Shown here one piece after another: positions 1 to 6,533 of a stretch of 64,000 nucleotides of DNA. Under the pieces are notes generated by a model. That model worked only from the letters and a program-made list of their open reading frames with translations, had not been told where the DNA came from and did not search any database. Both the position numbers and the translations under genes were made by a program. Every line of letters starts with the position of its first letter. Positions within the stretch are counted from its first letter, which is position 1. This stretch comes from a virus: positions 1 through 64,000 of IMG/VR virus record IMGVR_UViG_3300037557_000128, one strand, 5' to 3'.

Positions 1-848
1 TTTCCATATTCAGAATAGTCAATCTTTTGTTTATTTAATTCAATATGTGAAATGTGGTCAAGAGAATAAGATTCCTGATTAACAAATGTTCTTTGTTTGT
101 ATAGTGCCATGTAATCGATTACATTGATTCCGTACAGATTGAACACCATGACTTTATTACCATAATTGTTTGTGTAATCTCTTACGTCTGACATATTCCA
201 AGGCGAAAACTTTTTATGTGAACCCTCTCCAAATAACTTATCAACACGATTACAAAGATAAGTCATATCGAATGCATCAACATTCCAACCAGTGATTACG
301 TCAAAACTTTCTTTACGCCAGTATTTGATAAATGCTTCAAGTAGGAATGCCTCGTTCTGACATTCATGGTAGATAACATCTGCAGGACAATCATGCCATG
401 GGCCGATACCAAAGGTATGTGCGTTATGTCTAAATGGTTTGATTGTGATTGCGTTGACTTTCTCTTCTGCGAGAGTTGGTTCGGGGAATCCGTTTTCTGA
501 CTCACACTCAATGTCGAGTGTTGCGATTTTGATTTGATTATAGTTCCATTCAATATCACCTTGAAACTTTTCTGCGATATAGGTGTAGATATACTTGTCG
601 TATCCATGTATTTCAAATCCATCGACTTGGTTATATTGTTCACGGAATTTTCTTGCACCACCCATAGTGTCAAGATTAACTGGTTCTAGAGGTCTTCCGT
701 CAAGAGAACGGAATGCTGTGTCACCCTTTTTGGAAAGAACATAATGATTAGGTCTGTATGCGACCTTCATCATATGTTGTTTTTTACCTTGATAACCCTT
801 TACGAGTATTTTGTCACGAGTACGACATACATTAGTATAGAAATCCAT
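1..848 (-). CDS. 43: DNA polymerase gp43 (family B), N-terminal part
   Basis: Replicative family-B DNA polymerase of T4 type, cut off by the left window edge after about 282 codons. I translated the minus strand from the ATG at 848 and it stays open to base 1. The N-terminal domain is followed by the 3'-5' exonuclease domain: Exo I motif DIECE near residue 112 and Exo II-like TGWNVDAFDMTYL near residue 200 are both present. The palm and fingers lie outside the window. It is the last gene of the run from the peroxiredoxin through lysozyme. The clamp and clamp-loader genes are at 14.2-17.1 kb; in T4 they adjoin gene 43, so here an accessory block separates them. Confidence 0.95.
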   Translation of the reverse strand, partial: MDFYTNVCRTRDKILVKGYQGKKQHMMKVAYRPNHYVLSKKGDTAFRSLDGRPLEPVNLDTMGGARKFREQYNQVDGFEIHGYDKYIYTYIAEKFQGDIEWNYNQIKIATLDIECESENGFPEPTLAEEKVNAITIKPFRHNAHTFGIGPWHDCPADVIYHECQNEAFLLEAFIKYWRKESFDVITGWNVDAFDMTYLCNRVDKLFGEGSHKKFSPWNMSDVRDYTNNYGNKVMVFNLYGINVIDYMALYKQRTFVNQESYSLDHISHIELNKQKIDYSEYG

Positions 849-871
849 AATATAATTATATCAAATGAAGT

Positions 872-1093
872 CTATTCTGTCAATGTGCTTCTTGTTGGGT
901 GTAGTAATCCTTTTACTGCGTTCAGTTTGTCTTGTGCATCTGCTAGTTTTGCAACTTCCATATCCATTGCACCAACTACATCAGGGTGTTCCCCTATACC
1001 AGCTGGTTTCTCGTTATAAACTTGAATGTTTGCAGTGTGAACTGCAATATCGCCTTCATATTTTTTTTGTAATGCTCTTAGTAAATCTGCCAT
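872..1093 (-). CDS. Small conserved-type phage protein, unknown function
   Basis: A 73-residue protein of unknown function between the Sm-like protein and DNA polymerase. The start at 1093 is chosen because AGGAAA precedes that ATG by 6 nt and the upstream gene stops at 1095; a longer frame opening at 1129 would overlap that gene. The sequence is soluble, with no signal peptide or membrane segment, and the second half (MDMEVAKLADAQDKLNAVKG) looks helical and amphipathic. Position next to gp43 suggests an early or middle gene, but nothing in it identifies a role. Confidence 0.75.
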   Translation of the reverse strand: MADLLRALQKKYEGDIAVHTANIQVYNEKPAGIGEHPDVVGAMDMEVAKLADAQDKLNAVKGLLHPTRSTLTE

Positions 1094-1094
1094 A

Positions 1095-1370
1095 TTAATT
1101 TCCTGTTGCGACTTTATAATTAGTTTCAAGATTTGGTCTGACCTTGAAAATGGTCACTATTTGTTTTTTTGGTATCTTGTAGTTATATTCTCTTGCGAAC
1201 GGTAACCAAGGCGCAAGATTAATTTCCATTCTATCTTCAATTACTTGTTGCACACATAATTGTGCATCTTGTATTAGAACGGTATTACTAAAAAGGGTTT
1301 CAGTTACATATCCCATGATAACTTCACCACCTAAAAGTTTTATTGCCTTTATGTCTGTAGTACTAAACAC
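1095..1370 (-). CDS. Sm-like small beta-barrel protein, unknown function
   Basis: A 91-residue protein. Its opening pattern (IKLLGGEVIMGYV, then alternating hydrophobic strands and IPKKQIVTIFKV near the end) resembles the Sm1/Sm2 strands of LSm/Hfq-like barrels. The protein at 29137-29586 shares the layout IKLxxGxExxGxV, a central Pro-Phe/Tyr-Ala element and a closing beta pair, so the two look like distant paralogues. RNA binding is a fold-based guess only. It overlaps the lysozyme 3' end by 8 nt, implying translational coupling. Confidence 0.6.
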   Translation of the reverse strand: MFSTTDIKAIKLLGGEVIMGYVTETLFSNTVLIQDAQLCVQQVIEDRMEINLAPWLPFAREYNYKIPKKQIVTIFKVRPNLETNYKVATGN

Positions 1371-1818
1371 TTAATACTGATTCTTGTAATTCGATAGAAC
1401 GTCTACCAACTTGTTTAAACCAACGTGAGTCTTCCATTTCAACTGCCATTCTTTTCCAATCACCTTCAACAACTGCACTCCACATATTGTTGAATTTTCC
1501 GAAACGAGTTCCACCTAGATTGAATGTCATATTGACTAAACAATGTTGAATTTCTTCGGGTAGGTCATAAAAGTCTGAACCACCTTTTGATTCAAACACA
1601 TGAATTGTTTCTTCAACGTGTTTGTCAAAATCATATTCATAGACAGCGTCTACTCTTTCTTGTGAGACTGGTGTACCTACTGGTAATCCATGTTCGTCAT
1701 CACTATCTTTAATTAGATGTCCAACTCCAAAGGTTAAATATCCTAGTGAGTCTTCGTAGACCTCAAGGACTTCTCCTTCATGTCTCTTTATCTGTTCCTT
1801 TAATATCTCTTTGTTCAT
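1363..1818 (-). CDS. e: T4-type lysozyme (endolysin)
   Basis: A 151-residue muramidase of the T4 lysozyme family (T4 gpe is 164 residues). It would cleave the MurNAc-GlcNAc bond of peptidoglycan at lysis. The catalytic residues align as E14, D23 and T29, in RHEGEVLEVYEDSLGYLTFG, matching T4 E11, D20 and T26; the GVGH motif follows. The C-terminal helical lobe ends in SRWFKQVGRRS, as in the family. There is no signal peptide, so access to the cell wall needs a holin, and candidate small membrane proteins occur elsewhere in the window. It overlaps the upstream gene by 41 nt. Confidence 0.92.
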   Translation of the reverse strand: MNKEILKEQIKRHEGEVLEVYEDSLGYLTFGVGHLIKDSDDEHGLPVGTPVSQERVDAVYEYDFDKHVEETIHVFESKGGSDFYDLPEEIQHCLVNMTFNLGGTRFGKFNNMWSAVVEGDWKRMAVEMEDSRWFKQVGRRSIELQESVLSV

Positions 1819-2116
1819 TTTTTTCCTTTTCCACTTGATGTTCGATGAGTTCGACCAAAATGTCTCCCATCAGTTTGTTTAATTCCTCATTATTTAGTAA
1901 TTCTTCTAGGTATTCTTCACTAGGTTCTACTCCATTAGGAACTCTTCTAATTGTTCTTTGGAAGTTAAGATGAGGTTTGTCGTCTTCCATTTGCACTTCG
2001 CCGTACTGATACACTAGACCATCCCATTCACCACCCTGCAATTCTATACCTGCAGTTTTATCATCGGGGTTCTCTACTACTCTGTAGACCCCGTCATTAA
2101 ATAGTTCATCCGTCAT
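1778..2116 (-). CDS. Acidic hypothetical protein upstream of lysozyme
   Basis: A 112-residue acidic protein with no recognised domain. The N-terminal half is rich in predicted strands (GVYRVVENPDDKTAGIELQGG, WDGLVYQYGEVQM); the C-terminal third is a charged helix. It overlaps the methyltransferase-fold gene by 11 nt and lysozyme by 41 nt, so it belongs to the same translational unit. The function is unknown. Confidence 0.7.
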   Translation of the reverse strand: MTDELFNDGVYRVVENPDDKTAGIELQGGEWDGLVYQYGEVQMEDDKPHLNFQRTIRRVPNGVEPSEEYLEELLNNEELNKLMGDILVELIEHQVEKEKNEQRDIKGTDKET

Positions 2117-2756
2117 GGCAAAATGCGATATGGTTTTTACTATATCGTCCTAATCTCTTATATTGTTCAAATACATTACTGAATGAATGTTTTAATCCTT
2201 TAATGTAATGTTCATAATTTCTTTGGGTTACAAATGCATTGAAGGCAATATGACCCTTGTTAATCTTATTTAGGTTATCATAAAATTCTGTTGACCTGAA
2301 CTGTTCAGGTGTTCCACTTGGCCCAAATATATCAACAAAAATGTAATCGTACTGCGTGGTGCAGGTTTCTACGAACTCAAATGCATCACCAACAACACAA
2401 GTAATTCTATCGTCATTAGGCATATGGAAATAAGTTTCACCTATATGTCTCAGGTCAAATATATCAACACTAGTGATATTCATTTGTGTATTTCTATGTA
2501 AGTAAGACGGGATAACTCCACCACCAGTTCCTAAAACTAATGCACGTTGCGAAACTGTAGGTGTACTAGGAAGGTCATTGTAATTTAACACTTGAACTAT
2601 TTCTTTAGCGTAAGTCTTTTGTAGTTCATGAGGATATTTCTTCTTCAGTGAAGTTTGATTCAACTCACCGTTGAACTCTAAAATTACACACTGTTGAGTT
2701 TCTCTAACTGCAATCTCAACACCATTTACTATTTCTTTATATATTACTTCACTCAT
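2106..2756 (-). CDS. Spermidine-synthase-like (class I methyltransferase fold) protein
   Basis: About 216 residues from the ATG at 2756, which overlaps the previous stop in ATGAGTGA; a start at 2771 is possible but less likely. The core is a Rossmann methyltransferase fold of the SpeE type: a glycine-rich loop VLGTGGGVIPSYL, an acidic end of strand 2 in VDIFD, and GDAFEF followed by VDIFGPSGTPEQF and EFYDNL. SpeE proteins have D-S-x-D-P-x-G-P at the aminopropyl-transfer site; here the corresponding stretch is DIFGPSG, so polyamine synthesis is not assured. It could be a SAM-dependent enzyme acting with the two upstream coupled genes, possibly on DNA. Confidence 0.7.
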   Translation of the reverse strand: MSEVIYKEIVNGVEIAVRETQQCVILEFNGELNQTSLKKKYPHELQKTYAKEIVQVLNYNDLPSTPTVSQRALVLGTGGGVIPSYLHRNTQMNITSVDIFDLRHIGETYFHMPNDDRITCVVGDAFEFVETCTTQYDYIFVDIFGPSGTPEQFRSTEFYDNLNKINKGHIAFNAFVTQRNYEHYIKGLKHSFSNVFEQYKRLGRYSKNHIAFCHDG

Positions 2757-3795
2757 AAATTCTAACTCCAAATGAACTATCGTTCATAATTGCTTTGTGG
2801 ATTCCTAAAGACGCTTTTCTAGTCCCCATAGCTCCACCTGCAAATGTATCCACGACTTCTCGTTCCTGTAAATCTTTCATTGTTACATAGTGCATATACG
2901 CACCAATTCTTTTTCTAACCTCTTCAGGTACATCAACTTCTTCTTCATATACCATATGGTCAATAGACTTGTTTACTAATTGATACCCAATTTTCTCATT
3001 TACTAAAAGGTACACAATCAATCCTACAGGTACAGAACCATATTCAAACAAATAGTATTCAACTGAAGGGTCATTCCAATATTCATATTTGGTAATTGCA
3101 TCTGCCATTCCTTTGGATAACCACTTAGTTTTTTCAACGTCCCTCTTCCATTTTAAGAATGCATTGTTTATTTGTTCTACTGCAATATCAGGTTTGTTTA
3201 ATTTTCTATAAGCGACTTCAGGATTTTTTAGTAATCTATTAACACCCTTTTTGGTTCTCCACCTGTTATTCATTTTTTCCATGTTAGTATCAACATGAGA
3301 ATAATAGTTATAGGTTTCAAATTCAGTATCTAATTCTAATCCTTTCTTTTCTAACCATAATGATTCTTCTTCATTACCCAAGAATTTTTTACATACATTC
3401 TCTCTCAATGCATCGAATACTAATTCTTCATTTGCTAATGAACCACTTGCACTAATTGGTAATCCTTCAAGTCGTTTGTAAATGTGTTGGAACATTTGAA
3501 CGTGTTTCAATACTATGACGACTAAGTCTTCTCCAACACTTACTGTTGCAACTTTCCTTTGCCATTCATTTTTAATCTTGTGGTATTCATGAACGTATTC
3601 GGAAGGAAGTAATCCTTCGTGTCCATATCTCATACACCTTGTCTCTTGATAGAAGTCTATAAACTTTTTACTGGAAGGTTGTTTGAGATAGAAACACATA
3701 TCATTAAAGAATAATGAAGGGTCTACTGTTTTTAATGCCTCTATATCGATGCAGGGAATTGCCTCGAAAGGACTCAACTCATTCAAAAAATCCAT
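2749..3795 (-). CDS. Unknown protein coupled to the DNA methyltransferase
   Basis: A 348-residue protein that I do not recognise. It is mixed helical and basic in the middle (RTKKGVNRLLKNPEVAYRKL), with a hydrophobic strand region YYLFEYGSVPVGLIVYLLV and a C-terminal AGGAMGTRKASLG segment that faintly recalls acyl-transferase nucleotide loops. Its start overlaps the methyltransferase stop by 17 nt and its stop overlaps the spermidine-synthase-like gene by 8 nt, so the three are almost certainly co-translated. The most economical inference is a partner in DNA base modification; this is inferred from context, not seen. Confidence 0.6.
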   Translation of the reverse strand: MDFLNELSPFEAIPCIDIEALKTVDPSLFFNDMCFYLKQPSSKKFIDFYQETRCMRYGHEGLLPSEYVHEYHKIKNEWQRKVATVSVGEDLVVIVLKHVQMFQHIYKRLEGLPISASGSLANEELVFDALRENVCKKFLGNEEESLWLEKKGLELDTEFETYNYYSHVDTNMEKMNNRWRTKKGVNRLLKNPEVAYRKLNKPDIAVEQINNAFLKWKRDVEKTKWLSKGMADAITKYEYWNDPSVEYYLFEYGSVPVGLIVYLLVNEKIGYQLVNKSIDHMVYEEEVDVPEEVRKRIGAYMHYVTMKDLQEREVVDTFAGGAMGTRKASLGIHKAIMNDSSFGVRIYE

Positions 3796-5143
3796 CTAGT
3801 GTACTCACTCTTGCATCTTTAAAAAAATCACGAGCAACACCTTTTGAGAAACACCAAATATTTTCAATATAGTATTTCTTCATGAACTCGTCCATTGCAG
3901 CTTTATCAAAGTCTCCATTCTCATCTTTGAATACAGATTTACCTTGAGGTCTTTGCATGATTCTCATTCCTATTTGACCGTCAAAGTATTCTTCACCAAC
4001 GTGTCTGATAACTTCGTCTCCCGACCTGTATCTAACTCCATGTATTTTTGGGTCAAGAATGTTAATGTACAAGACTCCACTATTTGCAAGTGATTCAAAT
4101 GATTTCTTTGCTACTGGTAAATAGAACTCGTCTCTCCACGCATTATACTCGTTAAACTTTGCCCAAGATTGGTCTTGTTCATGTTCACCACCTTCGTTGT
4201 ATCTCTCTGTTGAAAAATAAGGTGGAGAAGTGAATGCACAATCGATTGGTGGAAGTTGATGGTATTTCATATCCTCTGCACCACAACGATGTATCTCAAC
4301 TTTCTTTGACCCAATACATGAGAAGTAATCTTCCTGTTCAATTATGTCGGGTTCTTCACCTGTAAGAATTCGTTCATAAAATATACATTGTTTCTTATAA
4401 CGTTCAAATGTTGCAGGGTTTGGGTCACAACCTATGTACTCTTTAGTGTAATTCCCTGCATAAAAACCACATAGTCTGTCACCCCAACCACAAGAAGTAT
4501 CAAGTATTGTTTCACTCCTAGTGTTGTCATAGATAGATTTTGCAACAAGTGGTTTGAACTGCGTTGCAATGTATGTTCCCAATCTGAATGCAGAAATGTA
4601 AGACTTTTCATCCAACTTTCCACCCATGAGTTCTTCCTTTCCTTCAACCTGTACTTTTTGTACACCATTGATTCCTCTCCAAATAGGCCCTAAACATCTC
4701 CAAATTTCTTTAGAGGTTCCTTCTTCCCAAACTTTTACTGGTGGTTGGAAACCATAACTTCCACACGCAAGTCTTAAATCTTGGTGAAAGAAGTTTGATG
4801 CATCAGAATGATTAGATGCACAATCTATTAAACCTAATCCCCAAGAATGAAAGTCAAAAGTATAATCGTCATACTTTTCCATGACTTCTTGTTGTAGGTT
4901 ATCGGTAGGTGTGATACAGTTTGAAGTATCATAATCTTTTAATGCAAGAAACATTTCACGCATTCTTTCATATGATATTTCTTTGAAAGGAAATGGTGGT
5001 CTGGTTTCTGCAATAAAATCTGCTACTGCAAGACGAAATTCTTCCTTACCATATTCTTTGGTAGTCTTATCAAAAAGGTTGCCGTCTAATATAGGTAACC
5101 CATTTGAATTGACATTATCGGATAGAATTTGTTTTAGGGACAT
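3779..5143 (-). CDS. Putative DNA amino-methyltransferase (TSPPY motif)
   Basis: A 454-residue protein. The C-terminal half carries amino-methyltransferase features: a SAM-binding stretch DTSCGWGDR at about 215-223, GCDPNP at 238-243, and the catalytic motif TSPPY at 305-309. TSPPY-type motifs are typical of exocyclic N4-cytosine or N6-adenine DNA methyltransferases. The first 200 residues form an unrecognised extra domain, perhaps for target recognition. No restriction enzyme lies beside it, so protection of phage DNA or hypermodification is likelier than a restriction-modification role. It starts in TAATG overlapping the peroxiredoxin stop and is followed by two coupled genes. Confidence 0.8.
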   Translation of the reverse strand: MSLKQILSDNVNSNGLPILDGNLFDKTTKEYGKEEFRLAVADFIAETRPPFPFKEISYERMREMFLALKDYDTSNCITPTDNLQQEVMEKYDDYTFDFHSWGLGLIDCASNHSDASNFFHQDLRLACGSYGFQPPVKVWEEGTSKEIWRCLGPIWRGINGVQKVQVEGKEELMGGKLDEKSYISAFRLGTYIATQFKPLVAKSIYDNTRSETILDTSCGWGDRLCGFYAGNYTKEYIGCDPNPATFERYKKQCIFYERILTGEEPDIIEQEDYFSCIGSKKVEIHRCGAEDMKYHQLPPIDCAFTSPPYFSTERYNEGGEHEQDQSWAKFNEYNAWRDEFYLPVAKKSFESLANSGVLYINILDPKIHGVRYRSGDEVIRHVGEEYFDGQIGMRIMQRPQGKSVFKDENGDFDKAAMDEFMKKYYIENIWCFSKGVARDFFKDARVSTLDGFFE

Positions 5144-5688
5144 TATTGAGGATTGTTTCCAAGATATTCCATTACAGTTTCTGCGTTAGATACTAAAAAT
5201 GGGTCTGATTCAATGTTGTCTTGAAATCCTTCTTCAATAAACATTTTCTCAACTTTACCATCATTAATTATAGCTGCGTATCTCCAAGACCTCATACCAA
5301 ATCCTAGATTTGATTTTTTGACTTCTGCACCAAACTTATGTGTGAACTCTCCATTTCCATCGGGAAGGAAAGTTATATCTGTTTCTCCAAAAGACTCTTT
5401 CCACTCATTCATAACAAAAGTGTCATTCACTGAAATACAGTAAATTCCGTCAATCTGTAATGATTGGAATTTTTTAAAATTTTCCTGAAAACCAGGCACT
5501 TGTTGGGTACTGCAAGTTGGTGTAAATGCACCAGGCAATCCAAATATGATTACTCTCTTACCTGCAAATTCTTCTGTAGTGTTGATATTACCCCACTCTC
5601 CGTCTACACGAACTGGGAAATCAACATTAGGAACTTCTTGACCTACGTCAATAGGCAGTCCCATAATTGCGTTATTGTCACTCGACAT
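5143..5688 (-). CDS. Peroxiredoxin, Prx5/type II class
   Basis: A 181-residue thiol peroxidase. The active-site motif PGAFTPTCS places the peroxidatic cysteine at C59; a second cysteine at C84 is the only other one and could be the resolving thiol. The length and the late FGMRSWRYAAIINDG segment fit the Prx5-like AhpC/TSA family. It would reduce peroxides in the cytoplasm using host thiols. A GGAG site precedes the ATG at 5688. It is first in the run leading to DNA polymerase and has its own TTACAG-N17-TATAAT promoter. A phage-borne peroxiredoxin would be an auxiliary gene against oxidative damage during infection. Confidence 0.88.
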   Translation of the reverse strand: MSSDNNAIMGLPIDVGQEVPNVDFPVRVDGEWGNINTTEEFAGKRVIIFGLPGAFTPTCSTQQVPGFQENFKKFQSLQIDGIYCISVNDTFVMNEWKESFGETDITFLPDGNGEFTHKFGAEVKKSNLGFGMRSWRYAAIINDGKVEKMFIEEGFQDNIESDPFLVSNAETVMEYLGNNPQ

Positions 5689-5704
5689 ATCTTACTCCAT
5701 AATA

Positions 5705-5744
5705 TAAAAAGATACACCTATTATACAACATAACAGGTGTATCT
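5705..5744 (-). terminator. Rho-independent terminator after hsp20
   Basis: On the minus strand a perfect 10-bp stem (AGATACACCT/AGGTGTATCT), extended by five further pairs around a GTTGT loop, is followed by five T. It lies just past the hsp20 stop at 5757. The peroxiredoxin promoter is embedded in the same stem. Confidence 0.8.
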
Positions 5745-5748
5745 GTAA
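5720..5748 (-). promoter_or_regulatory. Sigma70-type promoter for the peroxiredoxin operon
   Basis: On the minus strand, TTACAG (5743-5748) is separated by 17 nt from a consensus TATAAT (5720-5725). The predicted start near 5712 gives a short leader with GGAG before the ATG at 5688. The same TTACAG-N17-TATAAT arrangement occurs before gp55 at 28609-28637. Confidence 0.75.
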
Positions 5749-5756
5749 GGGGTTTT

Positions 5757-6182
5757 TTAAGAAATTTTGATTTCTTGAGGTTTATCTTCTTCGGGTACAA
5801 TCCTTTCCAAAGACACACTCAAAATCCCATTCTTCATATCTGCACCTTTAACGACTATATCGTCTGCAAGTGTGAATGTTCTTTTGAATGAACGTGATGC
5901 AAGTCCTTTATGGACATACTCAAGTTCCTCTCCATCCTCTTGTTTACCTTCAATTGCAAGAATCTCTTTCTCTTTTGAGATTGAAATATCTTTCTTGGTA
6001 AATCCAGCTACTGCAAGTTCGATTGCAAAGTTTTCTGCATCGTGTTTTACAATATTGTAAGGTGGATAATTTACATTAGAGTGCGTGTCTGCACGTTCTA
6101 ATAGTTTTAGGTGTCGGTCAAAACCGATTGCGAATGGAAAATCCGTTGTGAATCTTCCGAAGACATCATCGAAGTGTGTCAT
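5757..6182 (-). CDS. hsp20: Small heat-shock protein Hsp20
   Basis: A 141-residue alpha-crystallin-domain chaperone of the IbpA type, common in T4-like marine phages. The N-terminus (FDDVFGRF, PFAIGFDR) is followed by the alpha-crystallin domain: PPYNIVKHDAENFAIELAVAGF, then SRSFKRTFTLADDI and the conserved GxLxxxL element as NGILSVSLERI. An IxI-like tail closes as EIKIS. It should hold unfolded proteins, perhaps during virion assembly. The start at 6182 has AGGAG 6 nt upstream; that site can pair with a TTGCT just upstream, suggesting heat-controlled translation. A late promoter lies about 305 nt upstream. Confidence 0.93.
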   Translation of the reverse strand: MTHFDDVFGRFTTDFPFAIGFDRHLKLLERADTHSNVNYPPYNIVKHDAENFAIELAVAGFTKKDISISKEKEILAIEGKQEDGEELEYVHKGLASRSFKRTFTLADDIVVKGADMKNGILSVSLERIVPEEDKPQEIKIS

Positions 6183-6188
6183 AGTTTT

Positions 6189-6205
6189 CTCCTTATTTAA
6201 GCAAG
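6189..6205 (-). promoter_or_regulatory. ROSE-like RNA thermometer hairpin over the hsp20 Shine-Dalgarno
   Basis: In the mRNA, UUGCU (6200-6204) can pair with AGGAG (6189-6193) across a 6-nt AU-rich loop, giving U.G, U-A, G.G, C-G and U-A; the loop-closing U and A bases can extend it by one pair. This UUGCU/AGGA pairing with an internal G.G is the defining feature of ROSE thermometers, which sit in front of small heat-shock genes in proteobacteria. Pairing is weak enough to melt with mild heat. Assignment is by pattern only. Confidence 0.6.
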
Positions 6206-6487
6206 TTAATGTTCTAGTCCTCTTATGAGCAACTAGGCGTATGCCCTCTTTAATCCGAGTTATCAGTCCAGTCTCTTATTCAGATTCTTTCCCGAAGCTC
6301 TTTTGAAGATTAAAGAGTTCATACTAAAGTGGAAACTCAGCACGACCTGTTAGTCTCCTAGTTTGACCTGCCCTAACTCAAACATGGAAAGGGGTTGGGT
6401 CAAGTTGTGGGTTTCTTTTCCGTACGGTAAATTAATACTAGTACTTCTTATCTACCCTTGCGAATCAAATAAATGATTCGCAAATAG
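6206..6487 (-). other. Long structured 5' leader of hsp20, non-coding
   Basis: About 280 bases without a plausible gene. In the transcript the first bases fold into a perfect 10-bp hairpin (6458-6483, TTGCGAATCA/TGATTCGCAA, loop TTTATT). Downstream there is a GC-richer imperfect hairpin around 6360-6400 (GACCT.../...GGGTC). No tRNA signature is present. It looks like a regulatory leader or the source of a small RNA. Confidence 0.5.
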
Positions 6488-6495
6488 TATTTATA
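6488..6495 (-). promoter_or_regulatory. Late promoter (TATAAATACTATT) for hsp20
   Basis: Minus-strand TATAAATA followed by CTATT, a full match to the T4 late -10 consensus recognised by gp55. The start site would fall at the base of the 5' hairpin of the hsp20 leader. Confidence 0.8.
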
Positions 6496-6533
6496 CCATT
6501 TATAAGCCTATTATAAGGTTTTTTTTAAATATT

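Noticed and set aside
3779-5143. Restriction-modification system
   Set aside because: No restriction enzyme-like gene beside the methyltransferase; the coupled genes are a SpeE-like enzyme and an unknown.
6183-6533. Possible tRNA or tmRNA in the hsp20 leader
   Set aside because: No TψC (GGTTCGAAT) or D-loop signature and no acceptor stem on either strand; hairpins fit an mRNA leader better.
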